DNA of 6,213 nucleotides from Comamonadaceae bacterium (lineage in GTDB: Bacteria; Pseudomonadota; Gammaproteobacteria; Burkholderiales; Burkholderiaceae). Position numbers and translations under genes: made by a program. Below the pieces are notes generated by a model that ran no database searches, was not told where the DNA came from, and worked only from the letters and a program-made list of their open reading frames with translations. Below, piece after piece: positions 1 through 6,213 of this stretch; the stretch's first letter is position 1; every line of letters begins with the position of its first letter. The stretch is from contig CANCGU010000163.1 in assembly GCA_947377705.1 (NCBI GenBank), positions 1 to 6,213 of the forward strand, read 5' to 3'.

Positions 1-1172
1 AGCACCACCGCACACACGCTCAGCCAAACCTGGCTGATGGGCCAGCGCAAGCCGCCCCCACGCAACAGCGTGACCACACCCAACATCCACACCGTGCGCT
101 GCGCAGGCACGCCCCAGCCGGTGAACACCGCATACGCGAGTGCCACCAGGACGGCACACGCGCTGGCAGCGATGGGCGCGGGCAGCCACAAGCTCCAAGG
201 TTTGCGAGGCGACCACACATCACTGCGCCGCCACAACCAACCCATGCCCAACGCTGCCAACCAAGCCAAACCCGTGATATGCAAACCCGAAATCGCCATC
301 AAGTGCGCCACGCCGGTGGCACGGAACACATCCCAATCGGCACGCTCAATCGCAGCTTGGTCGCCCACCAACAAAGCCGTCACGATGCCCGCCATGGCAC
401 GGTCTGGGACTTGGGCATCGATGGCGCTGCGCACCTGCTGGCGCAGTCGCTCCACGGGGTGCGACCCTGTACGGCCCAGCCATTGGGGTGGCGCATCTTT
501 GGCGCTGTTGCGCACATAGCCCGTGGCTTGCAAACCCTGCTCCCACAGCCACAACTCGTAGTCAAAGCCATGTGGGTTGATGTGACCATGCGGCGCTTTG
601 AGGCGCACCGCCAACTGCCAGCGGTCCCCAGGGCGCAAATCGGTGGGAGGTGCCTGCCGCTTGTCGTCTTGACCGCCGGACCTGTGAAGTCGATCGCCAT
701 ACCAACCCAGCAGTAACTGCGATGGCAGTTGCACCAACTTGCCATCGCTATCGCGGGCGGATTCCACCTCAAACCGAAACCGCGCACTGTCTTCCATGCG
801 TTGCGGCAAATTGGCCACGATGCCTACCACCTGCAAGGTGCGGCCTTCGAGCACGGGGTTTAAAGCACTTTGCACGTAGTGGTTGGCTCGCGTGCCCGCT
901 TGGGCAAAAGCCAAGGTGCAGGCCAACACGAACCAAACACCCGCCTCCCAAAAAGCACCAACGGACATACGCGGGGCTAAAGCATTTGAAACGCGTAGCC
1001 ACACTAAGCTAGCCGCCACGATGCCCAACCCCCAATACACCTCACCCGCCCACAGCTGCGCCTGCTGCAACTGCAAAGCCGTGCCCGCAATCCAGCCCAA
1101 GGCCAAAGGTGTGATGACAGAAAACATGGCCGCATGTTCGGCCCAACGCAGCGGCACAGGGGCAATGCCCAC
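1..1172 (-). CDS. comEC: ComEC/Rec2 family DNA-uptake channel, N-terminal part (cut by the left window edge)
   Basis: ComEC is the polytopic inner-membrane protein that carries single-stranded DNA into the cytoplasm during natural transformation. The minus-strand frame stays open from 1172 to the left edge (390 codons plus two bases), about half the usual 750-850 residues. Residues ~17-90 are hydrophobic membrane segments. Residues ~95-225 form the soluble DUF4131/OB-fold part and carry the family signature NPHGFDYELWLWEQGLQATGYV (residues 199-220, key residues N-P-x-G-F-D-Y-E and E-Q-G-x-x-A-T-G-Y). The Competence domain then begins with ALLVGDQAAI (266-275) and the hallmark HLMAISGLHITGL (290-302), followed by more membrane helices. 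The longest start is GTG 1172, directly after an in-frame TGA (1173-1175). An ATG at 1127, 15 codons in, is an equally plausible start that leaves the first helix whole. Neither has a clear Shine-Dalgarno. Family identity is secure from the motifs; the start is not. The gene follows a terminator hairpin on the same strand. Confidence 0.93.
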   Translation of the reverse strand, partial: MGIAPVPLRWAEHAAMFSVITPLALGWIAGTALQLQQAQLWAGEVYWGLGIVAASLVWLRVSNALAPRMSVGAFWEAGVWFVLACTLAFAQAGTRANHYVQSALNPVLEGRTLQVVGIVANLPQRMEDSARFRFEVESARDSDGKLVQLPSQLLLGWYGDRLHRSGGQDDKRQAPPTDLRPGDRWQLAVRLKAPHGHINPHGFDYELWLWEQGLQATGYVRNSAKDAPPQWLGRTGSHPVERLRQQVRSAIDAQVPDRAMAGIVTALLVGDQAAIERADWDVFRATGVAHLMAISGLHITGLAWLAALGMGWLWRRSDVWSPRKPWSLWLPAPIAASACAVLVALAYAVFTGWGVPAQRTVWMLGVVTLLRGGGLRWPISQVWLSVCAVV

Positions 1173-1181
1173 TCACAACTT

Positions 1182-1213
1182 AAAAAGCCCCAACCGTTAG
1201 GCAGGGGCTTTTT
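1182..1213 (-). terminator. Rho-independent terminator of the adhesin E-like gene
   Basis: A perfect 10-bp inverted repeat (aaaaagcccc at 1182-1191, ggggcttttt at 1204-1213) encloses a 12-nt loop, inside which CC and GG could pair further. Read on the minus strand it is an A-tract, a GC stem and a run of five T, the form of an intrinsic terminator. It begins about 26 bases past the stop codon of the adhesin E-like gene, so terminating that transcript is its obvious role. The stem has A and T tracts on both sides, so it could act in either direction. It ends only nine bases before the GTG candidate start of comEC. Confidence 0.85.
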
Positions 1214-1239
1214 GCATCCAAGGGGTTGTCGGCTGAGCT

Positions 1240-1671
1240 TTAACCCGAAGCGGCTTTAGAACCGCCGCACACTTCTTTCTTCAAAGCTGCCAAGTAGGTA
1301 TTGGGGCGAATCGGGTATTCGCGAGGGCGCCACTCATGCACATCGTCAGCGGAGACCTCTTTGCCCTTGCCCATTTGCTTGTCAAAGTAGCTCACCGACA
1401 GACGCACCACCGTGTCGTTCTTGCAGTACATGCGCACGCGCAACATCATCGACTTGTAGTTTTCGCCGGTGGGCGTTTTGTCACCCTTGGGCAAATCGGT
1501 CAACACCCACGCGTAACGCGAGACGTGCACGGGCATGACCGCTTCTTTGTCAAAGTAATAGGTGGCTTCATCGTCCTTCACCAACTCGCTCCACTCGGCC
1601 GAAGCAGGCGCAGCCCAAGCCAGAAGGCTGGTCAACACAAAAGCAACAACAGAAAAATGGCGTGAACGCAT
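1240..1671 (-). CDS. Exported surface-adhesin protein E-like protein (Adhesin_E family)
   Basis: A 143-residue protein with a Sec signal peptide: basic MRSRHF, a hydrophobic core (residues ~7-20), then APASA before a likely cleavage site at A25|E26, giving a periplasmic or surface-exposed mature domain of about 118 residues. The mature part opens EWSELVKDDEATYYFDKEAV and continues with a tryptophan-containing strand (YAWVLTDL), a Cys-containing strand (VRMYCKND), an aromatic strand (SVSYFDKQMGKG) and a second Cys near the end (EVCGG). Cys83 and Cys135 could form a disulfide. This layout matches the Adhesin_E family, named after Haemophilus protein E. Most environmental members have no known function, so the name does not imply adhesion here. 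The start at 1671 was chosen because it puts the signal peptide at the N terminus; the frame is open to ATG codons at 1698 and 1758, which would add an atypical leader. No strong ribosome binding site is visible. A terminator follows the gene. Confidence 0.75.
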   Translation of the reverse strand: MRSRHFSVVAFVLTSLLAWAAPASAEWSELVKDDEATYYFDKEAVMPVHVSRYAWVLTDLPKGDKTPTGENYKSMMLRVRMYCKNDTVVRLSVSYFDKQMGKGKEVSADDVHEWRPREYPIRPNTYLAALKKEVCGGSKAASG

Positions 1672-1804
1672 GGCGGGTATGAAAGATAAAACTGACATGC
1701 CTAGGGTATCGGCGGGGCTGCTGGAAACTTGAGCCAACCCATGCACCCAAATGCGCACCGCTTTGGCGCATCAGGCTTGGCGCGTGTTTTGCTAGTTGTA
1801 ATTC
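1672..1804. promoter_or_regulatory. Divergent intergenic region between the adhesin E-like gene and the transglutaminase-amidoligase gene
   Basis: This 133-bp non-coding stretch separates two divergent genes and should hold both their promoters. For the rightward gene the best candidate I see is TTGGCG (1763-1768) and TGTTTT (1785-1790) with a 16-bp spacer. It is a poor match to sigma-70 and would leave a very short leader. For the leftward gene I found no convincing -35/-10 pair. There is no Shine-Dalgarno just before the ATG at 1805. The region also contains a short inverted repeat, listed separately. The regulatory role is inferred from gene arrangement. Confidence 0.4.
1751..1771. repeat. 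Short inverted repeat ATGCGC-N9-GCGCAT, possible operator
   Basis: A perfect 6-bp inverted repeat (ATGCGC at 1751-1756, GCGCAT at 1766-1771) with a 9-bp spacer lies in the divergent intergenic region. It overlaps the weak -35 candidate of the rightward gene. Its size and dyad form would suit a dimeric repressor site. A 6-bp match in GC-rich DNA can also arise by chance, and no regulator gene is next to it. Confidence 0.25.
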
Positions 1805-4800
1805 ATGTCTATCCATGCCGCACTCCACCACGTCACCCAGTACAGCTACGACCGATTGGTTGAGTTAGGCCCGCAGGTCATCCGCCTGCGCCCCGCGCCC
1901 CACTGTCGCAGCAACGTGATTTCGTACTCGCTCAAGGTCGAGCCCGAGCACTTCATCAACTGGCAGCAAGACCCTTTTGCCAACTACCAAGCGCGCTTGG
2001 TGTTTCACGAGAAGACGACCGAGTTCAAGGTCACGGTGGACTTGGTGGTGGAGATGGCGGTGTACAACCCGTTTGATTTCTTCTTAGAGCCCCATGCCGA
2101 GAAGTTTCCCTTCGCCTACGGTGTGGCCTCGGCCCAAGAGCTAGCCCCCTACTTGGTGACCAACCGCTTCACGCCCAACTTCAAGCATTACTTCAGAAGC
2201 ATCGACTTCAAAGCCCTGAAGCGCGAGCCCATTCGCACCATCGACTTTCTGGTGGAAATCAACCGCAAGCTGCACGAAGACATTGCGTACACCATCCGCA
2301 TGGAGCCAGGTGTGCAAACGCCTGAAGAAACCCTCACCTTGCGCAGCGGTTCGTGCCGCGACAGCGCGTGGCTGCTGGTCAACTTGCTGCGCCACTGTGG
2401 CTTGGCCGCGCGTTTTGCCTCTGGCTATTTGATTCAACTCGCGCCCGATGTGAAGTCACTCGACGGCCCCAGCGGCACCGAGGTGGACTTCACCGACTTG
2501 CACGCGTGGTGCGAGGTGTATCTGCCGGGCGCGGGCTGGGTTGGGCTGGACCCCACCTCGGGCCTGTTGGCTGGCGAAGGCCATATTCCTCTGGCATGTA
2601 CGCCACAACCATCAAGCGCCGCCCCCATTGAAGGCTTGGTGGACGAGGCCGAAGTGACCTTTGGTCACGAAATGTACGTCACCCGCGTGATGGAGTCCCC
2701 GCGCGTGACCAAGCCTTACACCGAAGACGAATGGATGGAGGTGCTGGCCTTGGGCGACGAGGTGGACCGCCGACTCACCGAAGGCGATGTGCGATTGACC
2801 ATGGGGGGCGAGCCCACCTTCGTCACGGTGAACGACCGCGACGCACCAGAATGGAACACCGATGCACTAGGCCCGACCAAACGCGGTTTTGCCACCGAAT
2901 TGGTGCACAAGTTGCGAGCCGAATATGGCGATGGCGGCTTCTTGCATTTCGGCCAAGGCAAGTGGTATCCGGGCGAGCAGCTGCCGCGCTGGGCGCTGGG
3001 CATTTACTGGCGTACCGACGGCCACCCCTGCTGGCACAACCCCGATTTGTTCGCCGACGAACGCGTACCCAGCCAATACACCACCGAAGACGCACAGCGC
3101 TTCACCCAAACCCTGGCCTACAAACTGGGGCTTGACGACCAATACATCACCCCTGGCTTTGAAGACACTTGGTACTACCTGTGGCGCGAACGCCGCTTGC
3201 CCGTCAACGTAGACCCATTTGACGCCAAGCTCGACGACGAGATGGAACGCGTGCGCCTGCGCCGTGTGTTTGGCCAAGGCCTAGACAAAACTGTGGGCTA
3301 TGTGCTGCCCCTCAAAGCCGGCGAAGTGGCAGGCGGCCCGCGCTGGACCACCGGCCCTTGGTTCTTGCGTGACGAGCGCATGTACCTCGTGCCCGGCGAC
3401 TCGCCCATGGGCTTGCGCTTGCCACTCGACTCACTGCCGTGGGTCAGCCAAGCCGACTACCCCTACGCGATTGAGCAAGACCACTTTGCCGAACGCAAGC
3501 CCCTGCCCCACGCGGCGGCTTTGCGCGCGCAGTACTCGCACCATGCGCGTCACACGCACTTTGCGCACAACACGGGCCACCACATCAACACGCATGTGGC
3601 GGGCGGCGGCCTCGCCCAAGGCGGCACCGTCGGTCTGCAAACCGGCATGGGCCAAGACGGTTTTGTGCCAAGCGCCCCACACCCCGTGCCTGCGAAAGAC
3701 CAATCGGCGCATTGGATCACCCGCACCGCGATTTGCGTGGAAGTGCGCGACCCATCCCGTGCCAACGGCCCAGCCGTTGAGTTGAAGGCGATGGAGAACC
3801 CACAAGGTTTGATTTACGTCTTCATGCCGCCCCTCGGCGACCTTGAGGACTACCTAGAACTGCTCAGTGCGATTGAAGCCACCGCTGAAGAGCTGGGCGT
3901 ACGCATTGTGTTGGAAGGTTATCCGCCCCCACGCGATGTGCGCCTGAAGGTGTTGCAAGTCACGCCCGACCCCGGCGTGATTGAAGTCAACATCCACCCC
4001 GCCCACAACTGGCTGGAAATCGTGGACCACACCGAGTTCTTGTACAAGGCCGCGTTTGAGTCGCGCTTGTCTGCCGAAAAGTTCATGACCGATGGCCGCC
4101 ACACCGGCACAGGCGGCGGCAACCACATTGTGATGGGCGGCGCCACGCCTGCGGACAGCCCCTTCTTGCGTCGGCCTGAGTTGTTGGCCTCGCTCATCTT
4201 GTATTGGCACAACCACCCCTCGCTCAGCTATTTGTTCAGCGGCATGTTCATTGGTCCCACCAGCCAGGCGCCGCGAGTGGACGAAGCACGTAACGACCAA
4301 ATTTATGAGCTTGAAATTGCGCTAGCAGAGATTCAAAAGAACCGCGAAAAGTTTGGTGCCGATATGCCACCGTGGATCGTGGACCGCACGCTGCGCAACT
4401 TGTTGATTGACGTCACAGGCAACACACACCGCAGCGAGTTTTGCATCGACAAGCTGTACTCGCCCGACTCGTCCACCGGACGTTTGGGCTTGCTCGAACT
4501 TCGCGCCTTCGAGATGCCGCCACACGAACGCATGAGCATCGTGCAGCAGCTCTTGCTGCGCGCTTTGGTGGCACGTTTTTGGGAAACGCCTTACCAAGCG
4601 CCCGCCACCCGCTGGGGCACCGAGCTGCATGACCGCTTCTTGCTGCCGCATTTCGTCAAAACCGACTTTGACGATGTGCTCACCGAGCTGGGTGACTGCG
4701 GTTTTCAGTTTGACCCCGCATGGTTTGCACCACACTTTGAATTCCGCTTCCCCCGCGTGGGCGACTTACAAACACTGGGCATCAACCTCACGCTGCGCAA

Positions 4801-5299
4801 CGCGCTGGAGCCGTGGCATGTCATGGGCGAAGAAGGGTCGAGTGGTGGCACGGTGCGCTATGTGGACTCGTCGCTTGAACGCATCGAGGTGCATGTAACG
4901 GGGCTCAACCCCAGTCGCCACACCATCACGGTCAATGGCCGCCCCTTGCCTTTGCAGCCGACAGGCACGGTAGGCGAATACGTGGCCGGTGTGCGCTACC
5001 GCGCATGGGCGCCCTCGTCGGCCTTGCACCCCACCATTGGTGTGCATGTGCCGCTGACCTTTGACATCGTGGACACCTGGATGAAGCGCTCGATCGGCGG
5101 CTGTCAATACCACGTCGCCCACCCCGGCGGGCGTAACTACGACAGCTTTCCCGTCAACGCGTATGAGGCCGAGAGCCGCCGCTTGTCACGCTTCTTCCCG
5201 CTGGCCCACACGCCGGGCAAATTCGATGTGCCGCAAGCCACCGTGGGGGTGCCTGCCAGCAAAGAGTTCCCGTTCACGCTGGATTTGCGACGCGCCTGA
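1805..5299 (+). CDS. Transglutaminase-like / DUF2126 putative amidoligase fusion protein
   Basis: A complete 1164-residue protein of the usual length for this fusion, with no signal peptide or membrane segment, so probably cytoplasmic. Residues ~1-155 match the bacterial transglutaminase N-terminal region (opening [17 protein letters not shown], later [11 protein letters not shown] and [11 protein letters not shown]). Residues ~165-265 are the transglutaminase core, with Cys184 ([11 protein letters not shown]), His233 ([10 protein letters not shown]) and Asp249 ([11 protein letters not shown]) forming the expected triad; in bacteria this fold usually acts as a cysteine peptidase. From ~325 to the end is DUF2126 (COG4196), predicted to be a GCS/glutamine-synthetase-like amidoligase. 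Its conserved stretches include [67 protein letters not shown] and [20 protein letters not shown], whose acidic and His residues are candidate metal/ATP ligands. Residues ~565-635 are a variable insert rich in His and Gly. ATG 1805 fits the family N terminus but lacks a Shine-Dalgarno. An ATP-grasp gene follows within about 55 bases, probably co-transcribed. The biochemical substrate is unknown. Confidence 0.93.
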   Translation: MSIHAALHHVTQYSYDRLVELGPQVIRLRPAPHCRSNVISYSLKVEPEHFINWQQDPFANYQARLVFHEKTTEFKVTVDLVVEMAVYNPFDFFLEPHAEKFPFAYGVASAQELAPYLVTNRFTPNFKHYFRSIDFKALKREPIRTIDFLVEINRKLHEDIAYTIRMEPGVQTPEETLTLRSGSCRDSAWLLVNLLRHCGLAARFASGYLIQLAPDVKSLDGPSGTEVDFTDLHAWCEVYLPGAGWVGLDPTSGLLAGEGHIPLACTPQPSSAAPIEGLVDEAEVTFGHEMYVTRVMESPRVTKPYTEDEWMEVLALGDEVDRRLTEGDVRLTMGGEPTFVTVNDRDAPEWNTDALGPTKRGFATELVHKLRAEYGDGGFLHFGQGKWYPGEQLPRWALGIYWRTDGHPCWHNPDLFADERVPSQYTTEDAQRFTQTLAYKLGLDDQYITPGFEDTWYYLWRERRLPVNVDPFDAKLDDEMERVRLRRVFGQGLDKTVGYVLPLKAGEVAGGPRWTTGPWFLRDERMYLVPGDSPMGLRLPLDSLPWVSQADYPYAIEQDHFAERKPLPHAAALRAQYSHHARHTHFAHNTGHHINTHVAGGGLAQGGTVGLQTGMGQDGFVPSAPHPVPAKDQSAHWITRTAICVEVRDPSRANGPAVELKAMENPQGLIYVFMPPLGDLEDYLELLSAIEATAEELGVRIVLEGYPPPRDVRLKVLQVTPDPGVIEVNIHPAHNWLEIVDHTEFLYKAAFESRLSAEKFMTDGRHTGTGGGNHIVMGGATPADSPFLRRPELLASLILYWHNHPSLSYLFSGMFIGPTSQAPRVDEARNDQIYELEIALAEIQKNREKFGADMPPWIVDRTLRNLLIDVTGNTHRSEFCIDKLYSPDSSTGRLGLLELRAFEMPPHERMSIVQQLLLRALVARFWETPYQAPATRWGTELHDRFLLPHFVKTDFDDVLTELGDCGFQFDPAWFAPHFEFRFPRVGDLQTLGINLTLRNALEPWHVMGEEGSSGGTVRYVDSSLERIEVHVTGLNPSRHTITVNGRPLPLQPTGTVGEYVAGVRYRAWAPSSALHPTIGVHVPLTFDIVDTWMKRSIGGCQYHVAHPGGRNYDSFPVNAYEAESRRLSRFFPLAHTPGKFDVPQATVGVPASKEFPFTLDLRRA
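3497..3709 (+). other. His/Gly-rich low-complexity insert within the DUF2126 domain
   Basis: Codes for about residues 565-635 of the transglutaminase-amidoligase protein. Between the conserved blocks ending near [14 protein letters not shown] and resuming at [15 protein letters not shown] lies a segment of low complexity. Residues 579-597 hold eight histidines in nineteen positions, followed by a glycine-rich stretch ([11 protein letters not shown]) and a proline-rich stretch (PSAPHPVPA). I remember this position as a length-variable linker in the family; the dense histidine cluster may be specific to this lineage. Metal binding is possible but not shown. Confidence 0.6.
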
Positions 5300-5353
5300 A
5301 CACGCCACGAAGTTCATGCCACAACCCGAAGGCGGTGAGACAATGCAGCCACT
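5300..5353 (+). promoter_or_regulatory. Short junction between the amidoligase and ATP-grasp genes
   Basis: I see no terminator hairpin in these 54 bases, so the two genes are probably one transcript. A purine-rich GGTGAGA (5334-5340) lies just before an ATG (5343). That ATG opens a different frame, a 24-codon reading frame ending in TGA at 5415-5417. The same GGTGAGA could serve as a distant, poorly spaced ribosome binding site for GTG 5354. Confidence 0.4.
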
Positions 5354-6213
5354 GTGCAAAAGCCCTCCTCGCCATCTTCAGCGCCTGTTGCTTCCCCACG
5401 TTTGGTTGACGTCGTGAAGGGCCTTGCACATCCCGCCGACAGCGGGCACTTTGATGAGCTGCAAGGTCAATGTGCGCCTGCGGCTTCGTCGGCCACAGCC
5501 AAAGCCCTTGCGCAAGCGGCGCAAGCACAAGACCTGTCTTCGCCGTGGCGTACGTTTTTTGAACAACTCGGCAGCACCGGCCTAGACGACCTCGACCGCC
5601 GCACCCAAACCTTGGCGCGCCAAGTGCGCGACAACGGCATCACCTACAACGTGTACGCCAGCCAAGGCGGTCCGCAGCGGCCTTGGGCCTTGGACCTGTT
5701 CCCCCTCATCCTCACGCCCGACAGTTGGCAGCAAATTGAAGTGGGCGTGAAGCAACGCGCGCGTTTGCTCGAACGCGTGATGGCGGATGTGTACGGCCCA
5801 CAGCAGCTCATCCGCGAGGCCATGATTCCCCCCGCCTTGGTGCAAGGCCACCCCGGTTATTTGCGCGCTATGCATGGCGTAGCGCCTGTGGGTGGCACGC
5901 ATTTGCACATTGCGGCGTTTGACTTGGCACGCGGGCCCGACGGCAACTGGGCCGTGGTGTCGCAGCGCACCCAAGCGCCCTCGGGCTTGGGCTATTTGCT
6001 AGAAAACCGTTTGCTCATTTCGCGCCAGTTCCCGCAAGCCTTTGAGGCCATGAACATCCAGCGCCTCGCCGCAACCTACCGTGTGTGGGTGGAGTCGCTC
6101 AAGGCACACAGCCCCGAAGGGGCCAACGCACATGTGGCTTTGCTCACGCCGGGCCCCTACAACGAAACCTATTTTGAACACGCCTATCTCGCCCGCTACT
6201 TAGGCCTCACGCT
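5354..6213 (+). CDS. Circularly permuted ATP-grasp protein (COG2308-type), N-terminal part (cut by the right window edge)
   Basis: The first ~286 residues of a predicted ATP-dependent carboxylate-amine ligase with a circularly permuted ATP-grasp fold (CP_ATPgrasp; older DUF404/DUF407). After a Ser/Pro/Ala-rich leader come family signatures: HPADSGHFDELQG (26-38), WRTFFEQLG (65-73), LARQVRDNGITYNVYA (87-102), the DLFPLILTPDSWQQIEVGVKQRARLLERVMADVYG block (114-148, key residues P117, W125, R136, Y147, G148), VSQRTQAPSGLGYLLENRLL (202-221) and LLTPGPYNETYFEHAYLARYLG (263-284). The full gene would normally run for several hundred more codons and is sometimes fused to an alpha-E (DUF403) domain, which cannot be seen here. 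The frame is open from 5339 and lacks an early ATG. GTG 5354 is chosen because the residues just before HPADSGHFDEL look like genuine protein. GTG 5414 is the alternative. The gene follows the transglutaminase-amidoligase gene, its known genomic partner, and likely shares its operon. Confidence 0.88.
   Translation, partial: MQKPSSPSSAPVASPRLVDVVKGLAHPADSGHFDELQGQCAPAASSATAKALAQAAQAQDLSSPWRTFFEQLGSTGLDDLDRRTQTLARQVRDNGITYNVYASQGGPQRPWALDLFPLILTPDSWQQIEVGVKQRARLLERVMADVYGPQQLIREAMIPPALVQGHPGYLRAMHGVAPVGGTHLHIAAFDLARGPDGNWAVVSQRTQAPSGLGYLLENRLLISRQFPQAFEAMNIQRLAATYRVWVESLKAHSPEGANAHVALLTPGPYNETYFEHAYLARYLGLT

Noticed and set aside
37..1200. Several long plus-strand open frames (for example 37-519, 279-716, 650-1012 and 883-1200)
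   Set aside because: They lie antisense to the clear comEC frame, their products have no recognisable domains and unnatural compositions, and GC-rich third positions in comEC keep the opposite frames open.
1336..1665. Plus-strand open frame opposite the adhesin E-like gene
   Set aside because: The minus-strand product has a clear signal peptide and family features, while the plus-strand product is His/Val-rich with no known pattern.
2867..3277. A 136-residue minus-strand open frame, and similar ones at 3431-3805, 3854-4300, 4322-4735 and 4766-5122
   Set aside because: All lie inside the well-supported transglutaminase-amidoligase gene. Their openness follows from its codon bias, and none shows a family signature or its own start signals.
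3597..3640. GC-rich stretch with repeated GGC, considered as a possible repeat element
   Set aside because: It simply encodes the Gly-rich part of the variable insert in the amidoligase protein. No exact tandem unit is present.
5163..5417. An 84-codon plus-strand frame spanning the end of the amidoligase gene
   Set aside because: It overlaps the conserved C terminus of the amidoligase in another frame and its product is not recognisable. Only its last 24 codons (from ATG 5343) lie outside that gene and are discussed as a possible leader.
5582..6181. Minus-strand open frames opposite the ATP-grasp gene
   Set aside because: The plus-strand frame here carries unmistakable ATP-grasp signatures, so the minus frames are antisense by-products.

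Overview
GC-rich DNA, most likely from a betaproteobacterium of the order Burkholderiales, probably Comamonadaceae (Limnohabitans/Rhodoferax-like). This rests on remembered protein-family resemblance and codon style (frequent TTG and CAA in an otherwise GC-rich background), not on a database search. The window is almost entirely protein-coding. I see no tRNA, rRNA, CRISPR array, insertion sequence or prophage gene.

Layout. The left fifth (1-1172, minus strand) is the N-terminal half of comEC, the inner-membrane DNA-uptake channel, cut by the window edge. To its right, on the same strand, is a small exported protein of the surface-adhesin protein E type (1240-1671). A strong intrinsic terminator hairpin (1182-1213) lies between the two. 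A divergent intergenic region of about 130 bp (1672-1804) separates this leftward block from a rightward block. The rightward block holds a 1164-residue transglutaminase/DUF2126 amidoligase fusion (1805-5299), then the start of a circularly permuted ATP-grasp protein (about 5354 to the right edge).

How the genes work together. The two rightward genes belong to a widespread, largely uncharacterised cluster that pairs a transglutaminase-like cysteine peptidase, a glutamine-synthetase/GCS-like amidoligase (DUF2126/COG4196) and a permuted ATP-grasp ligase (COG2308), often with an alpha-E (DUF403) protein. The combination suggests that a peptide or peptide tag is made by ATP-dependent amide-bond formation and cut or trimmed by the transglutaminase-fold domain. 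The substrate is unknown. Both halves present here look intact, with the Cys-His-Asp triad in place. The leftward genes show no obvious functional link to this cluster.

Main points of interest: the ligase/peptidase cluster itself, a histidine-rich insertion inside its amidoligase domain, uncertain start sites for the ATP-grasp gene and comEC, and the placement of comEC directly behind a terminator.
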